Shown here: in pieces, positions 14,663-23,984 of the stretch
Layout: each line of letters begins with the position of its first letter
Position numbering within the stretch: position 1 is the stretch's first letter
Assembly: GCA_030602565.1 (NCBI GenBank)
Contig: JAUVZL010000018.1
Span: 1-42,884 of the forward strand
Length of the DNA stretch: 42,884 nucleotides
Direction of reading: 5' to 3'
Source of the DNA: Candidatus Stahliibacteriota bacterium
GTDB taxonomy: Bacteria; Hydrothermota; Tepidihabitantia; SM23-42
Program-made: the position numbers and the translations under genes
Notes under the pieces: generated by a model
The model's database searches: none
What the model saw: the letters and a program-made list of their open reading frames with translations, nothing else
Told to the model about the DNA's origin: nothing

Positions 14663-15549
14663 ATCAGGCGACCTCTTTTCTGCAGGTATGAAAACAAAGC
14701 ACGATCGTACGGTGTTGTTGTGAATATGGTTTCGTAGTCAATGTGCGATTCAAGTAGCTGCTGACGATAAAACTGTAATAAGTGTTTGAATTTTCTTTGA
14801 TATGAAGTACGGATCATACTTGGTTCTATTACCATCTCACTATGATCTTCGAGGTCGTGAAATAATGCGGCTTTGTCAAAAGAGAACTCGTATTCTTTCT
14901 TATCAATAATATGGAAGACAAGTATTTCATGTTTGCGATATCTAAACGACCGCAGCGCTTTGATCACAACCGAAGGGTCATCAAGCAAATCCGAAATAAT
15001 GATAATCAACCCTCGTTTCTTCGTCTTCTGAGCTAATTGGTAGAGCATATTTGAGAGCGATGTTTCACCGCTCGGAGTCGCTTTATCAATGATCTTCAAG
15101 ATCTCTATGAAGTTACTTTTTCTAACTGAAGGCGGGATGATTTCTTCTATTTTTTCATCAAACGTCGCGATGCCAACACTATCTTTTTGTTTGATTAACA
15201 TATACGCCAAGCTCGCGCTCAGATATTTTGCATACTCGAGTTTACTGATTTTTTCTCCGAACCCCATAGAGCCGCTTTTGTCTAACAAGATATAACAACG
15301 CAGGTTTGTTTCTTCCTGGTACTCTTTTATATAGAAACGGTCGTTTCGTCCGTAAACCTTCCAGTCAATACGCTTGGGTTCATCGCCAGGCATGTACTGA
15401 CGGTAATCAGCAAACTCTTGAGAAAATCCTTTATAAGGGCTTGAGTGCAAGCCACTCATAAAGCCTTCAACCACAAGTCGTGCTTTGATGTCTAACCTTG
15501 AAAGTCGGGCGAGAACTTCAGGGTCAAGATATTTCTTGGAAATACTCAA
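14659..15549 (-). CDS. DUF58 domain protein
   Basis: 296 residues, cytosolic. The signature 'GLHSSPYKGFSQEFADYRQYMPGDEPKRIDWKVYGR' region (positions ~35-70) is that of DUF58, followed by a vWA-like part with 'ILLDKSGSMGFGE'. The usual role is as partner of a MoxR AAA+ ATPase and BatA-type proteins. The start is TTG at 15549, without a visible Shine-Dalgarno. It lies within the last codons of the epimerase gene (26-nt overlap), so translation probably depends on ribosomes finishing the upstream gene. Confidence 0.88.
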   Translation of the reverse strand: MSISKKYLDPEVLARLSRLDIKARLVVEGFMSGLHSSPYKGFSQEFADYRQYMPGDEPKRIDWKVYGRNDRFYIKEYQEETNLRCYILLDKSGSMGFGEKISKLEYAKYLSASLAYMLIKQKDSVGIATFDEKIEEIIPPSVRKSNFIEILKIIDKATPSGETSLSNMLYQLAQKTKKRGLIIIISDLLDDPSVVIKALRSFRYRKHEILVFHIIDKKEYEFSFDKAALFHDLEDHSEMVIEPSMIRTSYQRKFKHLLQFYRQQLLESHIDYETIFTTTPYDRALFSYLQKRGRLI

Positions 15550-16441
15550 GTGTTTTTCTGATGCCTTGCTTTAAAGACATCCCTGGTTGCCACTTGATAG
15601 CGGATCTTGCTTTGGTGTTGTCCAGGACATTCCTGAGAACCTCACCGGACCGCGGTTCATCGTGTTCATGGACTATATCATGATTTGTGATATCAGCCAA
15701 GATGTTTAGTAAGTCGTTAACCTTGGTTTCAATGCCGGTGCCGATATTGAAAATATCAGCTTTACAGTTTAATGCCGCAGTATTTGCTGCGACTACATCT
15801 TTAACATAAACATAATCCCGAGTTTGATTGCCGTCACCAAAAACTGTACATTTCTCACGCCTCAAGATCTGTTCGATGAAGATAGAGATCACCCCGGCTT
15901 CGCTCTTGCTTATTTGGCGTGGTCCATACACATTGCTGTAGCGCAATATGACATAGTTAAAATTGTGCATATTGGCATAGAGGGTTAGATATTTTTCAGT
16001 AGTTGCCTTGGATATACCATAGGGAGACGACGGATTTATTGGAAATTCCTCAGTTATCGGCAATCGGGTAGGTTCTCCATACACTGTACCCCCGCTTGAG
16101 GCGAAGATAAATCGTTTAACGTGGTATTTTACCGCGAGGGTGAGCAGGTTAAGCGACCCTAAAATATTAACCTTGGCATCAAATACCGGGTCGCTCACTG
16201 ATGTTCGTACGTTGATCTGAGCGGCATGGTGATTGATGGCGTTAAACTTTACCGGTCTGAAGATCTTTTCGATATTGGGGTCAGTAATGTCTGTTTCAAT
16301 AAATTCTGCCTTTGGGTTGAGGTTCTTAATAGCGCCAGTTGAAAGATTATCGATTACCCATACGCTATGCCCCAAATCAATATAGGCATCAACGATATGT
16401 GAACCAATAAAACCACAGCCACCGGTTACGAGAATGTTCAT
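15524..16441 (-). CDS. NAD-dependent nucleotide-sugar epimerase/dehydratase (UDP-glucose 4-epimerase type)
   Basis: 305 residues, extended short-chain dehydrogenase fold. 'LVTGGCGFIGSHIVDAY' is the NAD-binding glycine motif, 'ASSGGTVYGEP' holds the catalytic Ser, and 'SSPYGISKATTEKY' holds the YxxxK pair. 'RYSNVYGPRQ', 'VFGDGNQTRDYVYVKDVV' and 'NIGTG' are conserved substrate-side motifs. It most likely interconverts UDP-glucose and UDP-galactose or their N-acetyl forms; the exact sugar cannot be fixed. It is first in the operon with DUF58 and BatA genes. The ATG is 6 nt after the -10 (leaderless). Confidence 0.88.
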   Translation of the reverse strand: MNILVTGGCGFIGSHIVDAYIDLGHSVWVIDNLSTGAIKNLNPKAEFIETDITDPNIEKIFRPVKFNAINHHAAQINVRTSVSDPVFDAKVNILGSLNLLTLAVKYHVKRFIFASSGGTVYGEPTRLPITEEFPINPSSPYGISKATTEKYLTLYANMHNFNYVILRYSNVYGPRQISKSEAGVISIFIEQILRREKCTVFGDGNQTRDYVYVKDVVAANTAALNCKADIFNIGTGIETKVNDLLNILADITNHDIVHEHDEPRSGEVLRNVLDNTKARSAIKWQPGMSLKQGIRKTLEYFQEIS

Positions 16442-16447
16442 TGATTC

Positions 16448-16475
16448 AGTATACTCATAAAAACCCGATCGTCAA
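16448..16475 (-). promoter_or_regulatory. Promoter of the epimerase operon (leaderless)
   Basis: TTGACG (16470-16475), 16 bp, TATACT (16448-16453), 6 nt, ATG. Confidence 0.8.
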
Positions 16476-16486
16476 CGACCAGTGAG

Positions 16487-16522
16487 AGTAGTAGGGACAC
16501 GCCATGGCGTGTCCCTACTACT
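16487..16522. repeat. Perfect 36-nt palindrome between divergent promoters
   Basis: Each half reads AGTAGTAGGGACACGCCA; the centre is GCCATGGC. It lies between the -35 boxes of the epimerase and ribBA promoters. It may be a REP-like repeat (similar GTAGGGACACG palindromes are common in bacterial genomes) or an operator acting on both. Confidence 0.9.
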
Positions 16523-16528
16523 ATTCCC

Positions 16529-16556
16529 TTGACTTTTCCATCAATTTTAATAGAAT
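16529..16556 (+). promoter_or_regulatory. Promoter of ribBA (leaderless)
   Basis: TTGACT (16529-16534), 16 bp, TAGAAT (16551-16556), 7 nt, ATG at 16564. There is no room for an FMN riboswitch. Confidence 0.78.
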
Positions 16557-16563
16557 ATTATCT

Positions 16564-17835
16564 ATGATATCAACTATTGAGCAGGGTATTGAGGATATAA
16601 AAAAGGGCAAGGTAGTTATTGTTGTTGACGATGAAAAGCGCGAAAATGAGGGTGATTTCATCGCTGCGGCGCAGAGGATTACACCAAAACTTATAAATTT
16701 TATGGCGCGACATGGCCGGGGTCTTATCTGCGTGCCGCTTAGACAAGAACGGCTTCAAGAACTCAATATTCCGATAATGGTCCAGGATAACACGGCGCTT
16801 CATGGTACGCCATTTACAATAAGCGTGGATGCAAAAAAAGGTACGACAACTGGTATTTCAGCGTTTGACCGAGCTGCTACGGTCAAAGCATTGATCAATC
16901 CAGAGACCAACCCCAGTGATCTTGCACGACCTGGTCATATATTCCCTTTGCGTGCAGTAAAAGGTGGTGTTTTGCGCCGGACTGGTCATACTGAGGCGAG
17001 TGTTGATTTAGCTAAGCTTGCTGGTTTTTACCCGGCTGGCGTGCTCTGTGAGATTATGGATTCTGACGGAAAAATGGCTCGTCTTGCAAAACTGGTAAAA
17101 ATCGCACGCCGTTTTAACCTAAAAATAATAACAATAAAAGATATGATTAAGTACCGACGTCAAAAAGAGCGTTTGATCGAACGCATCCTTGAAACCAAAC
17201 TGCCCACGAAATATGCTGAGTTCTGTCTTATTTTGTATGAAGACACGGTTACTAAAGATCACCATATCGCCCTGGTCCTTGGTGATGTGCAAAGCGGAAA
17301 GGATATTTTGGTCCGGGTTCATTCTCAGTGTCTCACCGGTGATGTATTTCATTCACTGCGGTGTGATTGCGGTGATCAGATGGATGCTGCTTTGAAACTC
17401 ATTGCAAAACGTAAGCAAGGGGTGTTCCTGTACATGCGCCAAGAGGGCAGAGGGATTGGTCTTAAGAACAAGCTAAGGGCATATACCTTGCAAGATAAAG
17501 GCCTTGATACAGTTGAGGCTAACCTGGCGTTGGGTTTTCCTGCTGATTTAAGAGACTATGGTATTGGTGCGCAAATACTTGTGGATCTGGGTTTATCAAC
17601 GGTCCAGCTTTTGACGAATAATCCCAAGAAAATTATTGGTTTAGAAGGTTATGGTCTGGAAATCACCAAGCAAATTCCGATCTACAGAGCACATAAGAAA
17701 AATGTTCAGTATTTGAGAACCAAGCGAGAAAAACTCGGTCATTTGATACCAGATTCAATACTTGATAGTGTTATGTACCAGGAACGAAAGAAAAAAATCC
17801 CAAAGAGAAAAACAAAAGGGAGGAAAAGCACATGA
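16564..17835 (+). CDS. ribBA: Bifunctional DHBP synthase / GTP cyclohydrolase II
   Basis: Makes both riboflavin precursors. Residues ~1-200 are 3,4-dihydroxy-2-butanone-4-phosphate synthase ('DDEKRENEGDFIAAAQ', 'RTGHTEASVDLAKLAG'). From ~205 on is GTP cyclohydrolase II with zinc ligands in 'CLTGDVFHSLRCDCG' and the catalytic segment 'MRQEGRGIGLKNKLRAY'. At 423 residues it is full length. The start MISTIEQGI is chosen because an open frame 20 codons upstream is formed by the palindrome and promoter. It is followed by ribH with an ATGA overlap. ribD and ribE are not in the window. Confidence 0.96.
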   Translation: MISTIEQGIEDIKKGKVVIVVDDEKRENEGDFIAAAQRITPKLINFMARHGRGLICVPLRQERLQELNIPIMVQDNTALHGTPFTISVDAKKGTTTGISAFDRAATVKALINPETNPSDLARPGHIFPLRAVKGGVLRRTGHTEASVDLAKLAGFYPAGVLCEIMDSDGKMARLAKLVKIARRFNLKIITIKDMIKYRRQKERLIERILETKLPTKYAEFCLILYEDTVTKDHHIALVLGDVQSGKDILVRVHSQCLTGDVFHSLRCDCGDQMDAALKLIAKRKQGVFLYMRQEGRGIGLKNKLRAYTLQDKGLDTVEANLALGFPADLRDYGIGAQILVDLGLSTVQLLTNNPKKIIGLEGYGLEITKQIPIYRAHKKNVQYLRTKREKLGHLIPDSILDSVMYQERKKKIPKRKTKGRKST

Positions 17836-18299
17836 AAGAAATTAAAGGCAATCTTGTTGGTAAAGGTAAGAAATTCGCGATAATCGTTTCCCGTTTTAAC
17901 GAATTCGTCTCAATACGATTACTCGGCGGTGCAGTCGATTGTCTCATGCGACATGGCGTTGACACGCAGAATATTACAGTCTATTGGACCCCGGGTTGCT
18001 TTGAAATCCCGGGCGTGGCGCGTAGGCTGAAGGACATTAAATATGATTGCGTCTTGTGTCTCGGCGCAGTTATAAGAGGGGACACGCCTCATTTTGAGTA
18101 CATTACGAGTGAGGTAACCAAAGGTATTGCTGCCCTTAATCTGGAGAAAGGACTGCCGTTTGTGTACGGCATTATTACTGCAGATACCACTGATCAGGCG
18201 GTTGAGCGAGCCGGTACAAAGCGGGGGAATAGAGGTTGGGATGCTGCAATGACCGGGCTGGAACTTGCCGACCTTTATGCGAAGATAAAACCCCGTTAG
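17832..18299 (+). CDS. ribH: 6,7-dimethyl-8-ribityllumazine synthase
   Basis: Condenses the ribBA product DHBP with the ribitylamino-pyrimidine to give lumazine. 155 residues, the usual length. 'IIVSRFNEFVSIRLLGGA', 'TPGCFEIPGVARRL' and 'CLGAVIRGDTPHFEYI' are the conserved substrate-binding segments, and His in the last is the catalytic base. 'YGIITADTTDQAVERAG' is also typical. The ATG overlaps the ribBA stop and has GGGAGG upstream inside ribBA. It likely forms a hollow oligomer like family members. Confidence 0.97.
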   Translation: MKEIKGNLVGKGKKFAIIVSRFNEFVSIRLLGGAVDCLMRHGVDTQNITVYWTPGCFEIPGVARRLKDIKYDCVLCLGAVIRGDTPHFEYITSEVTKGIAALNLEKGLPFVYGIITADTTDQAVERAGTKRGNRGWDAAMTGLELADLYAKIKPR

Positions 18300-18361
18300 A
18301 AAACGTGGATAAAACGTTATATTATGATCAGACTGTGGGATTTTCTAACCGGGTTAGATAG

Positions 18362-18778
18362 ATGGGTCGTAGATTGGCACGCGAACTTGCTATGAAGATC
18401 CTTTATCGCTACGAAGAGGGCGATACTGATTTGCCGGTGGCTATTTATAGTGTTTTTGAAGGAAAAAAATATGCTGCTAAGGATAAGGCTTTCTGTCAGA
18501 CCTTGGTTGATACGACAATGAACAACTTACCTGAAATCGACCGAGAGATTGCAAGGGTATTGAAAAATTGGTCCATCAAGCGGATTTCAGTTGTTGACAG
18601 GACAATTCTTCGCTTAGGTACTTGTGAAGTACTTTTTCTTGAGGACATACCGCCCCAGGTTTCGATAAATGAGGCGATTGAGATTGGTAAGAAATACGGT
18701 GGTAAAGACTCTGGTCGATTCATTAACGGTATACTCGATGCCGTGAAGAGGAACAATGAAAGCCGCGATAATCAGTGA
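18362..18778 (+). CDS. nusB: Transcription antitermination factor NusB
   Basis: 138 residues, all-helical. 'RRLARELAMKILYRYEEGD' is the basic N-terminal RNA-binding helix, and 'VDRTILRLGTCEVLFLEDIPPQVSINEAIEIGKKYGGKDSG' (about residues 80-120) is the family core; 'FINGILDAV' closes it. It binds boxA of rRNA leaders with NusE. It lies 62 nt after ribH, the common bacterial ribH-nusB order. No strong Shine-Dalgarno and no consensus promoter are seen, so it is probably in the rib operon. The 3' end overlaps the next gene by 23 nt. Confidence 0.95.
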   Translation: MGRRLARELAMKILYRYEEGDTDLPVAIYSVFEGKKYAAKDKAFCQTLVDTTMNNLPEIDREIARVLKNWSIKRISVVDRTILRLGTCEVLFLEDIPPQVSINEAIEIGKKYGGKDSGRFINGILDAVKRNNESRDNQ

Positions 18779-19484
18779 TATTCACTCAAACTTAGAAGCG
18801 TTACAAACGGTCATTAAAGACATCAAGAAAAGACGCATAAAGAGAATTTTTTGTCTTGGGGACCTTGTGGGTTACGGCGCTAACCCTAATGAATGTATTG
18901 TGATGTGCCTATCCGAAGCGAAAATTATCATTGCGGGAAATCACGATTGGGCAGCAGTTGAGAAAACCGATATTTCAGTGTTTAACCCGGTTGCTGCCGA
19001 GGCAATTCAATGGACACAAAAGCAGTTAAATAAAGGGAATTTTGGCAAACTGCAGCGTCTTAAGTTAACCGGTAGTATCGAGGATATGTTTTTAGTCCAT
19101 GCTTCACCTAATAAACCTGAGCAATGGGAATATTTATTTTCTCTTGACGAAGCAAAATGTCAATTCGGATTCTTCAAGACCCAAGTATGTTTTGTTGGTC
19201 ATACCCATGTACCAAGTGTTATCTATCAGGATGCGAATGGTTATGCTGATTTCATCGGTGATAATCCTTTTCCATTGATTGAAGGTCGGCGCTACATTAT
19301 TAACACCGGCAGTATTGGTCAACCGAGAGATTTCGATCCAAGAGCGAGTTACGCAATATATGACGGTAATTGCAGGTCAGTTGAAATCGTCCGATTGGAC
19401 TACAATATTCCACTTGCCCAACAGAAGATAATCGACGCTGGGTTACCTGAGGTGCTTGCTGATCGGCTATTGGCTGGACGCTGA
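18756..19484 (+). CDS. Calcineurin-like metallophosphoesterase (YfcE/MJ0936-like)
   Basis: 242 residues. Metal-binding motifs are in order: 'ISDIHSN' (D-x-H), 'LGDLVGYGANP' (GD), 'AGNHDWA' (GNHD), 'LVHASP' and 'VGHTHVPSV' (GHTH). The fold is complete, with a C-terminal 'NTGSIGQPRDFDPRASYAIYD' strand pair. It probably hydrolyses phosphodiesters; the substrate is unknown. The ATG lies inside the 3' end of nusB (23-nt overlap), so translation is coupled. An inverted repeat and the grpE gene follow. Confidence 0.9.
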   Translation: MKAAIISDIHSNLEALQTVIKDIKKRRIKRIFCLGDLVGYGANPNECIVMCLSEAKIIIAGNHDWAAVEKTDISVFNPVAAEAIQWTQKQLNKGNFGKLQRLKLTGSIEDMFLVHASPNKPEQWEYLFSLDEAKCQFGFFKTQVCFVGHTHVPSVIYQDANGYADFIGDNPFPLIEGRRYIINTGSIGQPRDFDPRASYAIYDGNCRSVEIVRLDYNIPLAQQKIIDAGLPEVLADRLLAGR

Positions 19485-19498
19485 GATTGTTATTAACA

Positions 19499-19543
19499 GC
19501 TGAGGGGGAGGATATATCCAGCCCCTCAGCGAGGGGCTGGATA
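19499..19543. promoter_or_regulatory. Overlapping inverted repeats upstream of grpE
   Basis: TATCCAGCCCCTC (19515-19527), AGC, GAGGGGCTGGATA (19531-19543) is a perfect 13-bp inverted repeat. Its left arm can instead pair upstream: GCTGAGGGG (19499-19507) with CCCCTCAGC (19522-19530). A TATAAT lies at 19556-19561 with no matching -35; the repeat sits where the -35 would be. It could be a heat-shock operator, an RNA switch from read-through, or a terminator for the upstream gene (no T-run follows). It is not CIRCE. Confidence 0.6.
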
Positions 19544-19609
19544 AACTTTGACTTATATAATGATGTCTAAATTGCAGAATAGATTTATGGTTTGTTCAGG
19601 AGAAAAACA

Positions 19610-20134
19610 ATGAAGAGAAAAGGGCCGGTGACGAAGTTAAAAGAGGAAATCGAAGCAAAAGAACAACAGATCAAGGAATTCAATGACAAATACCTGAGGG
19701 CACTCGCTGAGTTAGAGAACAGTCGTAAATTAATGTACAAGGAGATGGAAAACCATCGACTGTTGATAAAGGCTGAATTTTTCAACAAAGTTATACCAGT
19801 CCTTGACAGTTTTGACCGAGCATTGAGTGGCGCCGAGCTCAACGAGAATTTCAAGAGATTTTACAAAGGCATTGAGATAATCCATCGACAGTTGAAGGAT
19901 GCTCTTAAATCACTTGGTCTGGTGGAATTTTCTGGACTTGGTGAAGTTTTTGATCCTAGTCGGCATGAAGCCGTGGGAACCGTGCCAATAGATGGTATTC
20001 AAGCTGAAGATATCGTTGTTGAGGAAATTAGCAAGGGTTACATTGTTAGCGATCGTGTAGTTAAACCGGCTAAGGTTCTCGTTTCCAAACAGAAAGAAGG
20101 AGGTCAAGAAAATGGCGAAAATAATAGGGATTGA
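19610..20134 (+). CDS. grpE: Nucleotide exchange factor GrpE
   Basis: 174 residues. It releases ADP from DnaK. Residues ~1-60 are a charged coiled coil ('[20 protein letters not shown]', '[17 protein letters not shown]'), followed by '[16 protein letters not shown]', a helical pair, and the beta domain '[13 protein letters not shown]', ending in '[11 protein letters not shown]'. The ATG at 19610 has AGGAG 8 nt upstream and is preferred to a TTG six codons earlier. It is first of grpE-dnaK-dnaJ; hrcA is absent. It overlaps dnaK by 23 nt. Confidence 0.95.
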   Translation: MKRKGPVTKLKEEIEAKEQQIKEFNDKYLRALAELENSRKLMYKEMENHRLLIKAEFFNKVIPVLDSFDRALSGAELNENFKRFYKGIEIIHRQLKDALKSLGLVEFSGLGEVFDPSRHEAVGTVPIDGIQAEDIVVEEISKGYIVSDRVVKPAKVLVSKQKEGGQENGENNRD

Positions 20135-22052
20135 TTTAGGAACCACAAATTCGTGTGTTGCCGTGATGGAAGGCGGTCAGCCAATCGTCATCCCTAACCC
20201 AGAGGGTGGTAGAACAACACCTTCCGTGGTTGCTTTCACAAAGACGGGTGAAAGGTTGGTCGGTCCCCTTGCCAAAAGGCAGGCAATTACCAATCCCCAA
20301 AATACAGTTAGTTCAATAAAACGTTTTATGGGTAGAAGATTCGGCGAGATAGAGAAAGAAATCGCGCGTTTCCCCTTTAAAATTATAGAAAATGAAAATG
20401 GTGACGCTTGGGTTGATGCTGGTGGCAAAAAATATTCACCGCCTGAGATATCCGCGATGATGCTGCAATACCTTAAGCAGTCAGCCGAAGCTTATTTGGG
20501 TGAGAAGGTTTCCAGGGCGGTTATCACGGTGCCGGCATATTTCAATGATTCACAACGTCAAGCGACCAAAGATGCAGGTAGAATTGCTGGTCTTGATGTG
20601 TTGCGTATTATTAATGAACCTACTGCATCTTCACTTGCCTATGGGCTTGAGAAAAAGAAGAGTGAAAAAATAGCCGTCTATGATTTTGGTGGAGGAACTT
20701 TCGATATTTCAATACTTGAAATCGGTGAGGGGGTTTTTGAGGTTAAATCCACAAATGGCGATACGCACTTAGGTGGTGATGATTTGGATGAACGGGTAAT
20801 GAATGACCTTGCCGAAGAATTCATGAAGGAACACGATATCGATTTACGTAAGGACCTTACCGCGTTGCAAAGGCTAAAAGAGGCGGCTGAAAAAGCAAAA
20901 TGCGAACTTTCCACACTCATGGAAACAACGATAAGTTTGCCGTTTATCGCTTCAGACAAAGACAAGACACCATTACATCTTGAAATGAAGTTGACCCGGG
21001 CGAAATTCGAAGCATTGGTTGAAGATTTGGTAAAACGTTCTATACCGCCGTGTAAACAAGCACTTATGGACGCCAAATTTAGTCCTCAGGATATAGATGA
21101 GATTGTGCTCGTCGGCGGTCAAACAAGGATGCCCAAGATTCAGCAACTAGTCAAAGATGTCTTTGGCAAAGAACCGCATAAAGGCATTAACCCTGACGAG
21201 GTTGTGGCAATTGGTGCGGCAATCCAGGGTGCCGTGCTGAGCGGCGACAAGAAGGACATCCTGCTTCTTGATATTACACCGTTGACCCTCGGACTTGAGA
21301 CGCTTGGCTCGGTCATGACATCGATTATTCCACGTAACACGACCATCCCAACCAAGAAGTCACAGATATTTACAACTGCTGAGGATAACCAGACTGCGGT
21401 TACTGTTCATGTTCTTCAGGGCGAGAGACCCATGGCTGTACAAAACAGAACACTCGGTAAGTTTGACCTGTATGGAATACCACCAGCGCCGCGCGGCATA
21501 CCGCAGATCGAGGTTGCTTTTGATATAGATGTTGATGGCATTCTACACGTTTCGGCAAAGGATATGGGCACTGGTAAAGAGCAGAAGATAAGGATTACTG
21601 CTTCGAGCGGATTATCAAAAGATGAAGTGGACCGCATGGTTAACCAGGCTAAAGAACACGCTGCAGAAGATAGGAAGCAAAAGGAACTGATTGATATTAG
21701 AAATCAGGCAGATGCGGCTATTTATTCAGTAGAGAAAACCCTCAAGGATTATGGTGAAAAGATATCATTTGAGGACCGAGGTGAAATCAGCAAAAAACTT
21801 GATGCGCTGAAAGAGAAGAAGAACACAACAGATACGGGTGGTATCAAGCAAGCCATAGACGATTTACAGCAGTCAGTATATAAATTGTCTGAGGCAGTGT
21901 ATAGAGATGCTGCACAGACGCAGGCCGAGGCTCCAGCAGCACCTCCGGAAACACCCCAGGAACCGCCTAAACAAGAACCCCAGGATCAAAAAGAGGAAGC
22001 AGGTGGATCTGAGTATAGAATAGTGGATGAAGAAGAAGAGAAGGAAGAGTAA
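20112..22052 (+). CDS. dnaK: Hsp70 chaperone DnaK
   Basis: 646 residues. '[14 protein letters not shown]' (phosphate 1), '[14 protein letters not shown]' (phosphate 2) and '[13 protein letters not shown]' (adenosine) mark the ATPase domain. '[16 protein letters not shown]' starts the substrate-binding domain. The helical lid is followed by a Pro/Gln/Glu-rich tail ('[16 protein letters not shown]') ending in acidic 'DEEEEKEE', rather like the EEVD-type ends. The ATG lies within the grpE 3' end, with AAGGAGG upstream inside grpE. The dnaJ gene follows after 74 nt. Confidence 0.98.
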   Translation: MAKIIGIDLGTTNSCVAVMEGGQPIVIPNPEGGRTTPSVVAFTKTGERLVGPLAKRQAITNPQNTVSSIKRFMGRRFGEIEKEIARFPFKIIENENGDAWVDAGGKKYSPPEISAMMLQYLKQSAEAYLGEKVSRAVITVPAYFNDSQRQATKDAGRIAGLDVLRIINEPTASSLAYGLEKKKSEKIAVYDFGGGTFDISILEIGEGVFEVKSTNGDTHLGGDDLDERVMNDLAEEFMKEHDIDLRKDLTALQRLKEAAEKAKCELSTLMETTISLPFIASDKDKTPLHLEMKLTRAKFEALVEDLVKRSIPPCKQALMDAKFSPQDIDEIVLVGGQTRMPKIQQLVKDVFGKEPHKGINPDEVVAIGAAIQGAVLSGDKKDILLLDITPLTLGLETLGSVMTSIIPRNTTIPTKKSQIFTTAEDNQTAVTVHVLQGERPMAVQNRTLGKFDLYGIPPAPRGIPQIEVAFDIDVDGILHVSAKDMGTGKEQKIRITASSGLSKDEVDRMVNQAKEHAAEDRKQKELIDIRNQADAAIYSVEKTLKDYGEKISFEDRGEISKKLDALKEKKNTTDTGGIKQAIDDLQQSVYKLSEAVYRDAAQTQAEAPAAPPETPQEPPKQEPQDQKEEAGGSEYRIVDEEEEKEE

Positions 22053-22126
22053 CGAGTAAGGAAATTTCAAATAACAAATGATAAATTCCAAATGAATGAC
22101 AAAATTCAAATACTTAATACTACATC

Positions 22127-23233
22127 ATGAAAAAAGATTATTACGAAGTACTCGGTGTTTCAAAAGGTGCAAGCCCTGATGAAATAAAAAGGGCGTATCG
22201 GGAATTAGCAAAGCAGTACCACCCTGATATGAATCCCGAGAACAAAAAAGCAGCTGGGGAGAAATTCAAGGAAGTTTCCGAAGCTTATGAAGTTCTCGTG
22301 GACCCCAAGAAAAAGCAACTCTATGATCAGTATGGGCATGCCGGTGTATCACAGACATTTCGTGGCGGTGGTTTTTCCTGGGATGACTTTCACCATTTTG
22401 ATGATCTCCAGGATATTTTAGGCAATCTATTTGGCGGTTCTGTTTTTGAGGACTTATTCGGCATGTCGAGGCGATCCACAAGACAACGGGCAAGACGCGG
22501 TGGTGATATTCATGTCATATTGAAAGTAAGCCTGGAAGATATTGTCACAAGGGCTAAAAAGAAGTTCAGAATCAATCGCCATGAAGCCTGTTCAGCGTGT
22601 GGCGGATTGGGCGGTCATGATATAATGGCCTGTTTGCAATGCGCCGGACGTGGTCAAGTTCAAACACAAACACGTAGCATCTTTGGAACGTTCACGAGCG
22701 TCTCAACCTGTCCAAAATGTCAAGGAAAAGGCCAGGTTGTAAAAAACCCCTGCACCAAATGTCACGGCGCCGGAAAAATAAAAAAGGCAAGGTCTATTGA
22801 AATACAAATACCACAAGGCGTAGCCCATGGGCAGTATATTGTTTTAAATGGTGAGGGGCATTATGCCAACGGCGGCAAAGGTAGTATCATTGTCGAGTTT
22901 GAGGAGAAGCCTCATGAATATTATGAGCGAAGAAAATACGACCTGTACATCAAGGTCAATGTCCCATATTCGACATTAATCAATGGTGGTGCAGTGAATG
23001 TTCCTGGTTTAAATGGCAAGAAAGAGACTGTCAAGATAAGAAAAGGTAGTGGTGCACCGGAAATCGTGCGGGCACGCGGTAAAGGCATGCTGCGTCCTGA
23101 TGGTGGTCGGGGTGATCTGTATGTAGAGCTTAACCTTATGCCCCTTAAAACAAAGAACAAACAGGTGCAGAAAATAATCGAGGAACTCAAGGAATTTGAA
23201 GGTTCGTCAGTCCCGATCAAAAAGAGAAATTAG
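22127..23233 (+). CDS. dnaJ: Co-chaperone DnaJ (Hsp40)
   Basis: 368 residues. The J domain (1-70) has the HPD motif in '[15 protein letters not shown]'. A Gly/Phe segment follows ('[14 protein letters not shown]'). The zinc domain has four repeats, 'CSACGGLGG', 'CLQCAGRGQ', 'CPKCQGKGQ' and 'CTKCHGAGK'; the first two deviate slightly from CxxCxGxG but keep all Cys. C-terminal substrate domains follow. It stimulates DnaK ATP hydrolysis. No Shine-Dalgarno is evident before the ATG, and the preceding 70 nt are AT-rich with short near-repeats of AAATTC. Confidence 0.97.
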   Translation: MKKDYYEVLGVSKGASPDEIKRAYRELAKQYHPDMNPENKKAAGEKFKEVSEAYEVLVDPKKKQLYDQYGHAGVSQTFRGGGFSWDDFHHFDDLQDILGNLFGGSVFEDLFGMSRRSTRQRARRGGDIHVILKVSLEDIVTRAKKKFRINRHEACSACGGLGGHDIMACLQCAGRGQVQTQTRSIFGTFTSVSTCPKCQGKGQVVKNPCTKCHGAGKIKKARSIEIQIPQGVAHGQYIVLNGEGHYANGGKGSIIVEFEEKPHEYYERRKYDLYIKVNVPYSTLINGGAVNVPGLNGKKETVKIRKGSGAPEIVRARGKGMLRPDGGRGDLYVELNLMPLKTKNKQVQKIIEELKEFEGSSVPIKKRN

Positions 23234-23273
23234 AAAAGCCTGTTATTAATACACTCCAAGTATGGAGAATAGT

Positions 23274-23984
23274 ATGCACAACCTTTTCTATGCTTCGTCC
23301 CACAAGATCAAAGGCGACAAAATCACCATTGATAGAGAGGAGCTTCACCATGTAAGAAATGTCTTAAGGGTAAGACAAGGCGATATAGTGTGGATAACTG
23401 ATGGTTCTGGAAACCGCTATCAAACCAAAATCACAGAGCTTGGAAAGATCAAATTAACCGCTCATATCCTTGAGAAAACATACGTGAAACGACTAAGTAC
23501 GGTTAACCTTGAACTGGCATTTGTTCCTTTGAAAAGCTCGCGTAATGATATCATAATTGAGAAATGTACAGAGCTCAGTGTTTCAAAATTCCATCCATTC
23601 ATATCTAAATATTCTGTTGTCCCTCAAATGACTGAACAAAAAGCAGGACGTCTTCAGAGAATTGCGGTGAGTGCAATGCTTCAGTCCCAACAATACTACC
23701 TGCCAGACATTATCGTTAGTGAGAATGTCGATGCTCTGTTTGAGGCGTGTTCTGATTTTGACCTGGTTCTTGTGGCTAATCGCAAAGGCTCTTTGCAAGT
23801 ACCCAGGGGAGCTGGTTCAGTGCTTTACATAGTGGGTCCAGAAGGGGGGTTTGATGATGCCGAGCTCGAGAAATTTCAAGGCAATGGTGCGCAGTTATTA
23901 TCGCTCGGTCAAAATCGCTTACGCAGCGAAACAGCAGCGATCGTTGGGATTTCCAAAATACTCGCTGCGTATGGGGCAATATAG
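23274..23984 (+). CDS. rsmE: 16S rRNA (uracil-1498-N3)-methyltransferase
   Basis: 236 residues, SPOUT family. The N-terminal PUA-like part has 'IDREELHHVRNVLRVRQGD'. The SPOUT part carries 'LAFVPLKSSRNDIIIEKCTELSV', 'YIVGPEGGFDDAELE' (SAM-binding knot) and 'LSLGQNRLRSETAAIVGIS', all diagnostic. It methylates U1498 of 16S rRNA using SAM. The ATG at 23274 is preferred to 23262 because GGAG lies 6 nt upstream of it. It follows dnaJ by 40 nt, a common neighbour pair. Confidence 0.95.
   Translation: MHNLFYASSHKIKGDKITIDREELHHVRNVLRVRQGDIVWITDGSGNRYQTKITELGKIKLTAHILEKTYVKRLSTVNLELAFVPLKSSRNDIIIEKCTELSVSKFHPFISKYSVVPQMTEQKAGRLQRIAVSAMLQSQQYYLPDIIVSENVDALFEACSDFDLVLVANRKGSLQVPRGAGSVLYIVGPEGGFDDAELEKFQGNGAQLLSLGQNRLRSETAAIVGISKILAAYGAI

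Noticed and set aside
16442-16563. FMN riboswitch before ribBA
   Set aside because: Only a palindrome and promoter fit in the spacer, and the predicted mRNA is leaderless.
19485-19609. CIRCE element before grpE
   Set aside because: The TTAGCACTC-N9-GAGTGCTAA pattern is absent; the inverted repeat here is different in sequence and spacing.
20678-21076. 132-codon antisense ORF within dnaK
   Set aside because: Shadow frame of a strongly conserved gene; no ribosome site.
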